Notes: generated by a model not told the origin, from the letters alone. A stretch of DNA of 64,000 bases from an uncultured Clostridia bacterium (GCA_947591605.1 CANQDF010000004.1:49667-113666); one strand, 5' to 3'; positions 8,553 through 16,454 are shown, numbered from the stretch's first letter. Translations and numbers: made by a program.

Positions 8553-9572
8553 TTATTCTTCTTCCGAGTCCATAGCAGCAGATTCCGAGTCTATAACAAC
8601 AGACAAAATAAGCTTTGCATCCTCTTCGGATAAGTTTCGCTCTGTAAGGAAGCTGTTTACCGTATTTTCAAATTCAGACTCCCGGGTCTTCATACACACA
8701 ATATAGGACATCATCAAGCCAAGGCCTATATTGTTGTTTACATCATCCGTTTCACCCTCAAGCAGGATCAGGTTATCCGCCATATTGGTTGCCAAATCAC
8801 CTATATCAACATGGAATTCCTCCAAGGTTTTTTCAAAATCTTTAAGGCTTTCCGGACAGTCGATTTTAGCAATATCCGAGTTTACTCTGCCTATAAATTC
8901 ATCTACAACAGCTTTTTTCTCCTCATTGGTTGCTGTGTCGTACTTGTCACTGTAAGTCGAGCTTTCCGCCTCATACGACCTAAGCACATCATTAAGAGCG
9001 GCAAAAAAGGCTTTTTCCTCTTCGGTAAGGTTACCGACAGGCTTTGTGCTGTCAGGCTTGTACTCCGGTTTTTTATCTGTGAGCAAAGTACCCGACATGC
9101 TTTCTATTTCAGCCTTTCTTGCATCAAGCTCGGTATAATTGTTATTGTCGATTACCGTAGTGGTTTTTGTGGCTGCGTCCCACTGCAGCTCATAACCGAC
9201 AGATTCAAGTATCTCCCTTAAGGGCAGCATTGTTCTGCCGTTTACTATCTGCACGGTGTTTTCAAGCCTGCTTGCCTTTGGAACAAATGTAAGGTCAACA
9301 ACAAACAGCTTGCTTGTGACCGTAGTAAGCATGATGCTGTAGTAGTCGTTTGTAATACTCACTATTTTGGTATCGGCGTCCCATTCCACCTTAAAGCCGA
9401 GCTTTTCAAACACGTCCCTTATGGGCACATAGGTCCTGCTGTCGATAATAACAGGCTGCTGATCCGTGTAGGTCATCTGCTCACCGTTGTAGACAATGCC
9501 GTCCGCAAGCACGGACATAGGGCTTGTTAAAAGCATTATTCCCGCTAAAGTTAATGCAATAAATTTTTTCAT
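8553..9572 (-). CDS. Secreted stalk-domain protein, paralog A
   Basis: A 339-residue exported protein: signal peptide at residues 1-23 (MKKFIALTLAGIMLLTSPMS then VLADG), then a copper-amine-oxidase N-terminal-like stalk domain with two repeats (SRTYVPIRDVFEKLGFKVEWD and GRTMLPLREILESVGYELQWD regions), and an alpha-helical C-terminal half with no motif I recognise. Such stalk domains are cell-surface modules in Clostridia and do not imply copper or oxidase chemistry. Residues 1-60 and the whole 5' region are identical at DNA level to paralog B. The gene leads directly into rimM. The function of the helical half is unknown. Confidence 0.88.
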   Translation of the reverse strand: MKKFIALTLAGIMLLTSPMSVLADGIVYNGEQMTYTDQQPVIIDSRTYVPIRDVFEKLGFKVEWDADTKIVSITNDYYSIMLTTVTSKLFVVDLTFVPKASRLENTVQIVNGRTMLPLREILESVGYELQWDAATKTTTVIDNNNYTELDARKAEIESMSGTLLTDKKPEYKPDSTKPVGNLTEEEKAFFAALNDVLRSYEAESSTYSDKYDTATNEEKKAVVDEFIGRVNSDIAKIDCPESLKDFEKTLEEFHVDIGDLATNMADNLILLEGETDDVNNNIGLGLMMSYIVCMKTRESEFENTVNSFLTERNLSEEDAKLILSVVIDSESAAMDSEEE

Positions 9573-9718
9573 TATTTTACCTCCCTTTATGGCTGTATAA
9601 AGATATTATGTACTGTTATTTTCTGTACAGAAATATATCAGTACCCGAATATATTTTAAGTTTATCATAAACAGCCCGATAACGCAAGAAAATGTATAAA
9701 AAAACGGCAGATGTAAAA
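9393..9718. repeat. 326-bp perfect direct repeat, copy 1
   Basis: Identical base for base to 10541-10866 (offset 1148). It covers the promoter region, ribosome site, signal peptide and the first 60 codons of the stalk domain of paralog A. Sequence on both sides diverges at once, though the downstream proteins remain homologous. Confidence 0.95.
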
Positions 9719-9763
9719 TCATGCCGTTTTTATTTTAACTGCCCACAGCTTAAGAAGCGGGGC

Positions 9764-10720
9764 TTAATCGGGCGATATATTATTATATGTATCGTCATTA
9801 ATATTTCTTTCCACAAAGAAATCCTCGAAAGTATTGTTCAATTCATAAGAGCTTATAGCTATTCCGTTTAAAATAAATCTGCTCGCATATTCAAGCAAAA
9901 TATCCGCCCTGTTTTTTGGCTCATCATCGCAAAGCTCTATGATATGAGCAAAGTCTACCGCAAGCTCCTTTACCTCCTCCATGTTGGTTCTGAATACAGT
10001 ATCGCAGGCTTTAAGACTATCGGGGCACGCAACCCTTTCAAGCTTACTTACAGCCTCTGCCGTCTGCTTGTTATACTCCTCCCTGATCTCATCGGGGGAC
10101 ATGACAGAAAAATCAATAATAAAGTATGTATCCTCACCCAGTAAAGAGGTGAGATTTTTAAAATACGCAATTTCCTCATCGGTAAGCTCCCCCTCGGGCT
10201 TTGAAGGATCAAAGCTGTAATCTTTATCATAGTTGCCCAATGCTATATTGTTAAACCTTTTGACCTTTTCATCAAGCAGCTTGTAATCATTTTTGTCGTT
10301 TATGACTGTCGTCTTTGAAGCGGGATCCCATACAAGCTCATAGCCCATAGGCTCCAGTATCTCACGCAGCGGCAGCATTGTCCTGCCGTTTACTATACGC
10401 ACAGGGCTTTCCAGCTTTTTGCCTCTGTCATGGTAATCCATATCCACCACAAACAGCTTGCTTGTGTCGGCTGTTATATGCGCATAATAATAATCGTTTT
10501 CCAGGGTCACTAATTTGTTTGCACTATCCCAGCCCACCTCAAAGCCGAGCTTTTCAAACACGTCCCTTATGGGCACATAGGTCCTGCTGTCGATAATAAC
10601 AGGCTGCTGATCCGTGTAGGTCATCTGCTCACCGTTGTAGACAATGCCGTCCGCAAGCACGGACATAGGGCTTGTTAAAAGCATTATTCCCGCTAAAGTT
10701 AATGCAATAAATTTTTTCAT
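9764..10720 (-). CDS. Secreted stalk-domain protein, paralog B
   Basis: A 318-residue exported paralog of the next gene downstream, with the same signal peptide and an identical first 60 residues. The second stalk repeat is similar but diverged (GRTMLPLREILEPMGYELVWD), and the helical C-terminal half is only distantly alike. Both have a LTEEE/LTDEE turn after the linker, which argues for one ancestral architecture. It ends about 45 bases before copy 1 of the 326-bp repeat, so the two genes could be co-transcribed or run from their own identical promoters. Cell-surface location is inferred; function is unknown. Confidence 0.88.
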   Translation of the reverse strand: MKKFIALTLAGIMLLTSPMSVLADGIVYNGEQMTYTDQQPVIIDSRTYVPIRDVFEKLGFEVGWDSANKLVTLENDYYYAHITADTSKLFVVDMDYHDRGKKLESPVRIVNGRTMLPLREILEPMGYELVWDPASKTTVINDKNDYKLLDEKVKRFNNIALGNYDKDYSFDPSKPEGELTDEEIAYFKNLTSLLGEDTYFIIDFSVMSPDEIREEYNKQTAEAVSKLERVACPDSLKACDTVFRTNMEEVKELAVDFAHIIELCDDEPKNRADILLEYASRFILNGIAISSYELNNTFEDFFVERNINDDTYNNISPD

Positions 10721-10866
10721 TATTTTACCTCCCTTTATGGCTGTATAAAGATATTATGTACTGTTATTTTCTGTACAGAAATATATCAGTACCCGAATAT
10801 ATTTTAAGTTTATCATAAACAGCCCGATAACGCAAGAAAATGTATAAAAAAACGGCAGATGTAAAA
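10541..10866. repeat. 326-bp perfect direct repeat, copy 2
   Basis: Identical to 9393-9718. Its outer end (10866) directly abuts the IS-end relic that begins at about 10867. Confidence 0.95.
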
Positions 10867-10920
10867 AAATCGACCCCCTGCAGTCAGATTTTGGTCTGAC
10901 TTTTAGGGAGTCGGTATGCT
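10867..10920 (-). mobile_element. Decayed solo end of an IS3-like element
   Basis: Read on the minus strand the segment (TACCGACTCCCTAAAAGT, then CAGACCAAAATCTGA and AGGGGGTCGATTTTT) aligns along its whole length with the intact IS end at 63926-63981, including the nested palindrome and the G-run before the transposase start. Several substitutions and small indels and the absence of any transposase show it is a relic. Confidence 0.65.
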
Positions 10921-10958
10921 TTATCCTCAAAGCTTTTTATGGTCGGTCAAAATATTAT

Positions 10959-12035
10959 TTACGGCTCGTATATGTATTCCACCTTATCAAAATCCTCGCC
11001 GTATACACCTATATCGACCACATCGGTAGAATCCTTGCCGTTCAGATTTTCGGCATAAATATCAATATAACCGGATTCGGAACCTACTATCTTACCGTTT
11101 TTATAATAAAGAAGCTTGAATCTTGCAAAATCGGTCACGGTATCCGCTGTCTGCTTAAGAGTAACATACAAATGATCATCGTTTCTGTTATACTGCACCA
11201 TTTCTACCGCCTTACGGTCGATAGCGGAATATTCGTCCGATTCTGTCTGTACATGTGCCTGTATGCTTGCATTGGAAATATCACTGTTAAAGCTATACTC
11301 AAAATAATTGTATTGACCTACCGTCAGTACTATATCGTCAGAGCTTTTACCGATAACGCTTCCGTCGGGAGCATATGCTATAAGAGTCGCCTCTGCGCTG
11401 ACGTTCTTTTTTGCAAGCACCTTATGTATTAAATATACAGTGCCTATCGAATTTACATAACTTGCGGTATCAACGACATCATAATACTCGTTTTTTTCGT
11501 ATGTGTTTTCTGTTGTGGTGACTTCGGTAGTAGTTTCCGTTACTTTTGCCTCTGTAGTTTGCTCCGTAGTATTCTGTACGCTTTTACCCCTGAAGTATAC
11601 CGAATAATCGGTTTCCGACGGTACAATTGTATATCTCCTTGTTTCTCCCTGAAAGGTTACATCATAGGATATTTTTCCGTTTTTATATGTGAACTCCTTT
11701 GTATCATCAGACGAACTGAACAGAGAAACTCTGCCCTTATCGTTTACGGATTCCCATTTAAAGCTGTTTCTTGCACCGTCCGGCGGCTCATATGTCCCTG
11801 CCCAGTACAAATATGCGCTTTTTTCACCGTCTTCATTCATTATCCAATATATTTCGATAAAGTCATCGGATATACATGCCGCCTGATACGCAGTTTTTTC
11901 TTCGCCGTCCTTTTCGACCCAACTGCCCGTCAGATCCGGTGTGCCGTCCTCATTTGTTTTGACCGAAGACGAACAGCCGCAAAACAACACCCCTATAAAC
12001 ATTAATGATAATAAACATAAAATTATTTTCTTCAT
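10959..12035 (-). CDS. Lipoprotein of unknown function
   Basis: A 358-residue predicted lipoprotein with a short signal peptide and a lipobox LFCGC placing the lipidated cysteine near residue 20. The region of about residues 30-155 has the LTGSWVEKDGEE to RRYTIVP pattern of small beta-rich, lipocalin-like domains seen in Clostridial lipoproteins. A Thr/Glu-rich linker (about 158-185, with TTEQTTEAKVTETTTEVTTT) joins it to a C-terminal beta-rich domain that resembles FxLYD/Ig-like surface modules. It should sit on the outer face of the membrane. No catalytic motif is evident, and nothing in the neighbourhood fixes a role. Confidence 0.8.
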   Translation of the reverse strand: MKKIILCLLSLMFIGVLFCGCSSSVKTNEDGTPDLTGSWVEKDGEEKTAYQAACISDDFIEIYWIMNEDGEKSAYLYWAGTYEPPDGARNSFKWESVNDKGRVSLFSSSDDTKEFTYKNGKISYDVTFQGETRRYTIVPSETDYSVYFRGKSVQNTTEQTTEAKVTETTTEVTTTENTYEKNEYYDVVDTASYVNSIGTVYLIHKVLAKKNVSAEATLIAYAPDGSVIGKSSDDIVLTVGQYNYFEYSFNSDISNASIQAHVQTESDEYSAIDRKAVEMVQYNRNDDHLYVTLKQTADTVTDFARFKLLYYKNGKIVGSESGYIDIYAENLNGKDSTDVVDIGVYGEDFDKVEYIYEP

Positions 12036-12060
12036 TTAAACACCTTCTCTTTACATATTT

Positions 12061-12465
12061 TTACCATGCTATAGTAACAAACGGAAAGATGTTTCGTCCT
12101 ATAACATAAAATACAACAACAGACAAAACTACCGCAAGAAAGCAATGGTTTCTTGGGATTAGCCTGATTTTTTTGCCCATACAGCCAAGTATAAGCTCAC
12201 CATAAAGCATAAGCAAAAAAACCGCTATCCCCGGCGGCACAATGTTATATTCAAGCGCCTTTAAAAAATGACCGTCCAGCATAGCCAAAATACAGCGTGT
12301 ATTACCGCAGGCAGGGCACAGATACCCTGTAAGGCTGTAAAACCTGCAATCGGGAAAATATACCGCTATGTCCGCAGCTGTAAATGAAATAAAAACAACC
12401 ACCGCTATGGCTGCCGCAGTCAACACAGCAGTAAAAGCCTTAATCTTTATGTTTTTATCTGTCAT
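12061..12465 (-). CDS. DUF2752 family membrane protein
   Basis: A 134-residue protein with three or four predicted membrane helices and the family signature CPACGNTRCILAML after the YSLTGYL segment; the two cysteines suggest metal or redox chemistry, but the family has no settled function. It starts one base after the stop of the DUF4190-type gene (the stop of that gene is at 12467), so the two are tightly coupled. In other Clostridia DUF2752 proteins often accompany DUF4190-type proteins, as here. Confidence 0.85.
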   Translation of the reverse strand: MTDKNIKIKAFTAVLTAAAIAVVVFISFTAADIAVYFPDCRFYSLTGYLCPACGNTRCILAMLDGHFLKALEYNIVPPGIAVFLLMLYGELILGCMGKKIRLIPRNHCFLAVVLSVVVFYVIGRNIFPFVTIAW

Positions 12466-12466
12466 A

Positions 12467-13351
12467 TCAGCTTAATGCAAACCATACATTGTCATCAAAA
12501 ACTATATAGCCCTGCTCTCCGGGCTTTGCCTCCAGCAAAACAAAGCCTTCGGCAGTAGAACCCTCGTACAGCTTGCCTTTTAACAGATCCAGATCAAGCG
12601 ATATATTAAACTGATCCTCCTTTACATACTGGGAGTCCGCATAATCAAACTGTGTATAATTTACCTCGGTAGGTTCATCGCCGCTTTGATGGCTTTTAAC
12701 ATTGGTCACTTTAAACATGGCAATAACATATTCTCTCCCGTTGTCCGCCTCCGGAGTAAATTGATTGGCATTAAGAAGCAGCTGATACGCATCATCTCCC
12801 CTAACCATATCCGTCATTTGCAGTTCAAGATCCGCACTGCCGTACATAAAGCTGTTGTATTTGTATGTAACTACATCGTTCATCTTTGCAGGGTTTGTCC
12901 TTGAACCTATTACCGCTTCATCCTTAGATGCAGCCATTTTACTGTTTGTACCCGTATTGCTTGCGCTTGCCTCGGCACGGGTACCCGACTTGATATTGCT
13001 TTGATTTGCATCATCCATAGCAATAAGCGAAAGTCCTGTCAGCAGCATGATAGCACACGCTACAAGGCTCAAAATGCTGAGCACGATGCCTGCGATGCCC
13101 ATACCGCTGCCTCTGTGCTTCTTGTTTACACTCACCAAGCCAAGTATAAGGCTTATAAGTCCGCATGGTATAGTAACATACCAAAAGCAGCAGCCCGTAC
13201 AAAAGGCGATAATGCCAAGCACCAGAGAGGCAACCGAAATACCTACGCCCTTTTTTGGTGTTTCCGTAATAGTAACTCTTTCCGTGACAGTGTTTCCGTC
13301 ACTGGATACCTCTTTGACAGTTTCCTGTACTACCTTGTTTTCTTCATCCAT
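12467..13351 (-). CDS. DUF4190-type membrane protein with C-terminal DUF4352-like domain
   Basis: A 294-residue protein. Residues 35-110 contain two hydrophobic helices around a CTGCCFWY segment and a GSGMGIAGIVLSIL segment, the pattern of DUF4190. After a Ser/Thr/Asn-rich linker the C-terminal 140 residues (ADNGREYVIAMFKVTNV region) resemble the DUF4352/telokin-like extracellular Ig fold. An acidic, charged N-terminus precedes the first helix. It is probably a surface-exposed envelope protein translated together with the DUF2752 protein; the function is unknown. Confidence 0.85.
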   Translation of the reverse strand: MDEENKVVQETVKEVSSDGNTVTERVTITETPKKGVGISVASLVLGIIAFCTGCCFWYVTIPCGLISLILGLVSVNKKHRGSGMGIAGIVLSILSLVACAIMLLTGLSLIAMDDANQSNIKSGTRAEASASNTGTNSKMAASKDEAVIGSRTNPAKMNDVVTYKYNSFMYGSADLELQMTDMVRGDDAYQLLLNANQFTPEADNGREYVIAMFKVTNVKSHQSGDEPTEVNYTQFDYADSQYVKEDQFNISLDLDLLKGKLYEGSTAEGFVLLEAKPGEQGYIVFDDNVWFALS

Positions 13352-13501
13352 TTTACTTTTTCCTTTTTTTATTGATAAATGAGTCCTTACTCAAATTATC
13401 CTATATTTCAGCGGACAATATCCGCTTTTGCCGACGGTTTAATTTGATCCCAATCCGTTTTTCATAAGGCATTGCCGTGCTTTGCCTACATCATGCTTAT
13501 G

Positions 13502-13645
13502 TTATTTTACGGTCGTGTTGTTACCCGTTTTTTTTGCGTCCTCCAAAGCAATATCCATACCCTTTGCAACAAGAAGCATTATCTTTTTATTGTCAAAGGA
13601 AAGCTTATGGAATATCTCCCGCATTTCCTCGGTTTTGCTTTTCAT
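13502..13645 (-). CDS. 47-residue protein related to the C-terminal helices of the neighbouring XRE repressor
   Basis: A small gene with its own near-consensus promoter (TTGACA at 13719-13714, 17-bp spacer, TAAAAT at 13696-13691), a GTGGGGG ribosome site and an ATG start. The product is charged and helical; its segment EIFHKLSFDNKKIMLLVAKG lines up with AIFDKLTPALQDYLIKTAKD at the end of the divergently transcribed XRE protein. No HTH is present. I infer a helix-hairpin partner that could pair with the repressor's oligomerisation tail, but there is no direct proof and no family I recognise. Confidence 0.6.
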   Translation of the reverse strand: MKSKTEEMREIFHKLSFDNKKIMLLVAKGMDIALEDAKKTGNNTTVK

Positions 13646-13690
13646 AAATATACCCCCACAAATATATCTTATATTGATTTTTATAACATA

Positions 13691-13719
13691 ATTTTACATC
13701 TATATTTGATAAATGTCAA
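13691..13719 (-). promoter_or_regulatory. Promoter of the 47-residue gene
   Basis: On the minus strand TTGACA, 17-bp spacer, TAAAAT. The predicted start is about 40 bases before the small gene's ATG. Confidence 0.7.
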
Positions 13720-13733
13720 TATAAAATAAGCAA

Positions 13734-13765
13734 TCCTTGACTTTTAGACAAATCAAGGATATTAT
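13734..13765 (+). promoter_or_regulatory. Promoter and likely autoregulatory operator of the XRE gene
   Basis: TTGACT (13737-13742), a 17-bp spacer and TATTAT (13760-13765) form the promoter. An inverted repeat TCCTTGA (13734-13740) / TCAAGGA (13753-13759) spans the -35 and spacer, as expected for a dimeric HTH repressor acting on its own gene. Confidence 0.68.
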
Positions 13766-13785
13766 TATTTCTATGAGGTGATATT

Positions 13786-14115
13786 ATGAACGGTCGTATT
13801 CGTGAGCTGAGAAAAGCCCTTAAACTAAGCCAGAAAAACTTTGCCAAGCAAATAGGCCTTAAGCAAAATTCAATAAGCCATATGGAGGCTCCGGACTCTC
13901 CCGTAACAGAACAAAATATCAAGCTTATATGTTCGCAGTTTGATGTAAACGAAGCTTGGCTGAGGGAAGGCAAGGGCGAAATGTTTACCGAAAACAACAA
14001 AAGGCAGAAAGAGTTTTTTGCAATATTTGATAAGCTCACCCCCGCACTGCAGGATTATCTTATTAAAACCGCAAAAGACCTGTTGGATGCCCAACATAAA
14101 ATTATCGGCAAATAA
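13786..14115 (+). CDS. XRE family transcriptional regulator
   Basis: A 109-residue protein with an N-terminal lambda-repressor-type HTH (residues 1-62, IRELRKALKLSQKNFAKQIG then LKQNSISHME) and the INEAWLxxGKGxMF-type continuation (VNEAWLREGKGEMF) common in Clostridial phage-like repressors. The C-terminal 35 residues form a helical tail (FDKLTPALQDYLIKTAKDLL). The GAGGTG ribosome site is well placed. Its promoter carries an inverted repeat, which suggests autoregulation, and it faces the 47-residue gene back to back. Targets beyond the divergent promoters are unknown. Confidence 0.92.
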   Translation: MNGRIRELRKALKLSQKNFAKQIGLKQNSISHMEAPDSPVTEQNIKLICSQFDVNEAWLREGKGEMFTENNKRQKEFFAIFDKLTPALQDYLIKTAKDLLDAQHKIIGK

Positions 14116-14235
14116 CGCCCTTTTTTGCCCGGATGCTCCCGTGTGCTTTTATTGCGGCGTATCGATATTTGTATAAATTTTAAGCCTAGTACAAATATGC
14201 TGCAGCCGCTGCCGCCTAAACGGCGTAGAAAATAT

Positions 14236-14284
14236 AAAAGCACCTTTCTACAATGATGATTATATCCTTGCAGAGGGTGCTTTT
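14236..14284. terminator. Bidirectional terminator between the XRE and kinase genes
   Basis: The arms aaaagcacc (14236-14244) and gggtgctttt (14275-14284) enclose a long loop. A-rich and T-rich flanks let the hairpin serve both converging genes. Confidence 0.6.
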
Positions 14285-14335
14285 GTTATGCTGTCAGCAT
14301 AAAATATCAAAATAAAACATAAAATTTTTTTGGCG

Positions 14336-15352
14336 TTACAGGTAAAAGTATACGGCACACACTACGAGCCACAGCACAATACCGATCAAGCATTTTGTGA
14401 TGGAGTGCAGGTTTTTAAGCGGAGTACGTTCCTGCCACCGGGGCACATTGCCTATAAGTATAAAGGGCAGTACCATAATAAAAAACGTATCTGTCACCAT
14501 GCCTATGCTCTGCGGCAAGGTCTTGCCGTGAGTATATTCATTCAAAGCCATAACGCAGCCGATAAAAAAGATAACCTTTTCTATGGTCATAATTACTATA
14601 CTGTGTTTTTCTGCCTTTTCAATATCGTATTTCTCCTTTGACACACCCATATCCTTTATGACCTCGGCGCAGCTTTTATATCTGCCTACGGGTGAAAACT
14701 CGGTACATTTTTTTATCACCTTATCTGCTTTTTTGTCGTCCCTGTGTATATTGAGGTCCGTGCTGCCTGTCAGCAAAAAGTTGTAGAGCACGCCTATAGA
14801 ATATATATCCGTCCTTTCGTCACTGCGGAAAAAGCCAAACTGCTCGGGAGCGGCATAGCCCTGTGTACCCATTATCTGCGTATCCTTCTTTTTGTTTGCG
14901 TCGGCATTGCGGGATATATTAAAATCAATTATTTTGATATTATCGTCATTATCCGTCATTACATTGTTTTCGGTTATATCCCTGTGTACTATGCCCATTT
15001 TGTGAAGCATACCCACGGCAGTAAGCACTTCGCAAATATATCTTTTGGCGGTATCCTTGTCCACGGGCCCGTTTTTTCCCACCTTCTCGCACAGGGTTTC
15101 ACCCGATATGTACTCCTCTATAACAACAAACACGTTTTCCGTTTCCGTTATTTCCTTTACGGCAGGAAAATACCCTTTATCCATACCGTTTGACTTAAGC
15201 CTGCGGTATATCTCTCCGGACGCCCTGTCAACTATCTTTTTTACATACACCTTTTTCTCCCCGGTATGCAGCACAAGCTTTACCCTGCCTGCATTATCAA
15301 GTGTTTCTATGTCTTTGTAAGATGTCAAAAAATTATCTTCCGTTTTTATCAT
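14336..15352 (-). CDS. Membrane-anchored eukaryotic-type Ser/Thr protein kinase
   Basis: A 338-residue protein with a kinase domain at residues 10-235 and two or three membrane helices at about 250-337. The ATP lysine in VYVKKI, the catalytic loop HRDITENN (D125, N130), the metal site DFN (143-145, in place of DFG) and the GTQGYAAPEQ activation/P+1 segment are present, so activity is likely. A clear glycine-rich loop is not visible, and the PASTA repeats of PrkC are absent. The kinase is divergent from the HTH-like gene at 15439, a likely partner or substrate. The small C-terminal membrane region may sense envelope state, which is inference. Confidence 0.88.
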   Translation of the reverse strand: MIKTEDNFLTSYKDIETLDNAGRVKLVLHTGEKKVYVKKIVDRASGEIYRRLKSNGMDKGYFPAVKEITETENVFVVIEEYISGETLCEKVGKNGPVDKDTAKRYICEVLTAVGMLHKMGIVHRDITENNVMTDNDDNIKIIDFNISRNADANKKKDTQIMGTQGYAAPEQFGFFRSDERTDIYSIGVLYNFLLTGSTDLNIHRDDKKADKVIKKCTEFSPVGRYKSCAEVIKDMGVSKEKYDIEKAEKHSIVIMTIEKVIFFIGCVMALNEYTHGKTLPQSIGMVTDTFFIMVLPFILIGNVPRWQERTPLKNLHSITKCLIGIVLWLVVCAVYFYL

Positions 15353-15438
15353 AAAGCTTACTCTCCCGTATTATGCTTGTAAAAATTAAAATTATGTAGT
15401 ATTATTATAACATATGATAAATAATAAAGGAAATAATT

Positions 15439-15864
15439 ATGAAAAAATCTACAGACGAAATTATGAACATCCTAAACAAAAACAAAAATATTGAGGATTT
15501 TTTGAGCAAAAATACCGACGAATTTATATACGACGGGCTTGACGAATATCTTGCAAAGCTGATAAAAGAGAAAAACCTTGACAAAAGCACCGTTATAAAG
15601 GATTCGTGCATTGATACGGTTTATGCCTATCAGATATTTTCAGGGCAAAGGAAAAACCCCTCTCGCAATAAAATATTGCAGATCGCACTTGCTATGGGGC
15701 TTGACCTTGACGAAACAAGGCGTCTGCTTAAGATAGGCTGCGTCGGCGACCTGTATGTGCGCATAACCCGTGACAGCATAATAATACACTCCATAAACAG
15801 CGGTCTTTCGGTTATGGAGTGTAATGAACTGCTTTATGAGCTTGGCGAGGATCTGCTGCAATGA
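15439..15864 (+). CDS. HTH-like regulator paired with the Ser/Thr kinase
   Basis: A 141-residue soluble protein. Residues 45-95 (LDKSTVIKDSCIDTVYAYQI, then the FSGQRKNPSRNKILQIALAM segment and GLDLDETRRLLK) have the spacing of an XRE-type HTH, with a charged helical N-terminus and a helical C-terminus (SGLSVMECNELLYELGEDL). Similar HTH proteins are often found beside Hanks-type kinases in Clostridia and may be their phosphorylation targets. A good aaggaaat ribosome site precedes the ATG. The HTH call comes from pattern only, and the target genes are unknown. Confidence 0.7.
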   Translation: MKKSTDEIMNILNKNKNIEDFLSKNTDEFIYDGLDEYLAKLIKEKNLDKSTVIKDSCIDTVYAYQIFSGQRKNPSRNKILQIALAMGLDLDETRRLLKIGCVGDLYVRITRDSIIIHSINSGLSVMECNELLYELGEDLLQ

Positions 15865-16296
15865 TCACTTGCCTGCAAAAAAATTTACGCCTATGATGCC
15901 GCCAAGTCCTCCCGAGCCTATACCGAGCAAAAAACACACCAGTGTTTTGCTGCCTACGGAATAATCGGGTAGGAGCAGCAGCCCCATGACCGACATTACC
16001 GCTACATATAAAACGCCGGTAAGCACGCCCCACAAAAGTCCCCTTTGCTTTGCGGATACGGCGCTTTTTATGCCTCCCGCTATCAAAGCGATCACCGGGG
16101 TAATGAGCACAACTGCATTATTGTTTTTTTCACTGAGCTGTGTATATGTAAGCAAAAGTGCATAAACAATAAATATTGCAGCCGTTATTGCATATGCAAG
16201 TAAAACACCCTTAAGCGGTGCAAGTGCGGCGGATGCCTTATTGTCCTTCACAGCCTTTACCTCCGTTTTTATTTCTGTTATTATTTTACTGTACAT
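15865..16296 (-). CDS. TIGR04086 (YrzE-like) membrane protein
   Basis: A 143-residue protein with four predicted membrane helices. The second half (VVLITPVIALIAGGIKSAVS, then a GLLWGVLTG and a GGLGGIIGVN segment) fits the TIGR04086 family of Firmicute membrane proteins of unknown function. It converges on the HTH gene with no spacer between the stops. Its start faces the structured region before the PHP gene, so the two divergent genes share a promoter region. Confidence 0.78.
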   Translation of the reverse strand: MYSKIITEIKTEVKAVKDNKASAALAPLKGVLLAYAITAAIFIVYALLLTYTQLSEKNNNAVVLITPVIALIAGGIKSAVSAKQRGLLWGVLTGVLYVAVMSVMGLLLLPDYSVGSKTLVCFLLGIGSGGLGGIIGVNFFAGK

Positions 16297-16332
16297 AAAG
16301 CATAATTATGTATTATATTTAACCGAGCGGTG

Positions 16333-16400
16333 GGTACTTACCGTTATTGGGCGGGAATACAAGCTACCACCCAATACAAAGGCTTTTCAAGCGAAGTACC
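16333..16400 (+). ncRNA. Candidate structured leader RNA (three-way junction) before the PHP gene
   Basis: Three helices fold by eye: P1 GGTACTT (16333-16339) with AAGTACC (16394-16400); P2 TATTGGGcGG (16345-16354) with CCaCCCAATA (16367-16376), one mismatch and a 12-base loop; P3 GCTT (16382-16385) with AAGC (16389-16392). The element sits 55 bases before the GTG start, with a further gggc/gccc hairpin at about 16418-16430. I do not recognise it as a known riboswitch class. Compensatory changes in relatives would be needed to prove the fold. Confidence 0.5.
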
Positions 16401-16454
16401 GATATTTTTGACCATACGGGCAGGCTGCCCAAATTAGGGTAAAGGAGTGATAAA

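Noticed and set aside
13352..13500. Further small genes before the 47-residue gene
   Set aside because: No frame with start, ribosome site and promoter was found in these bases.
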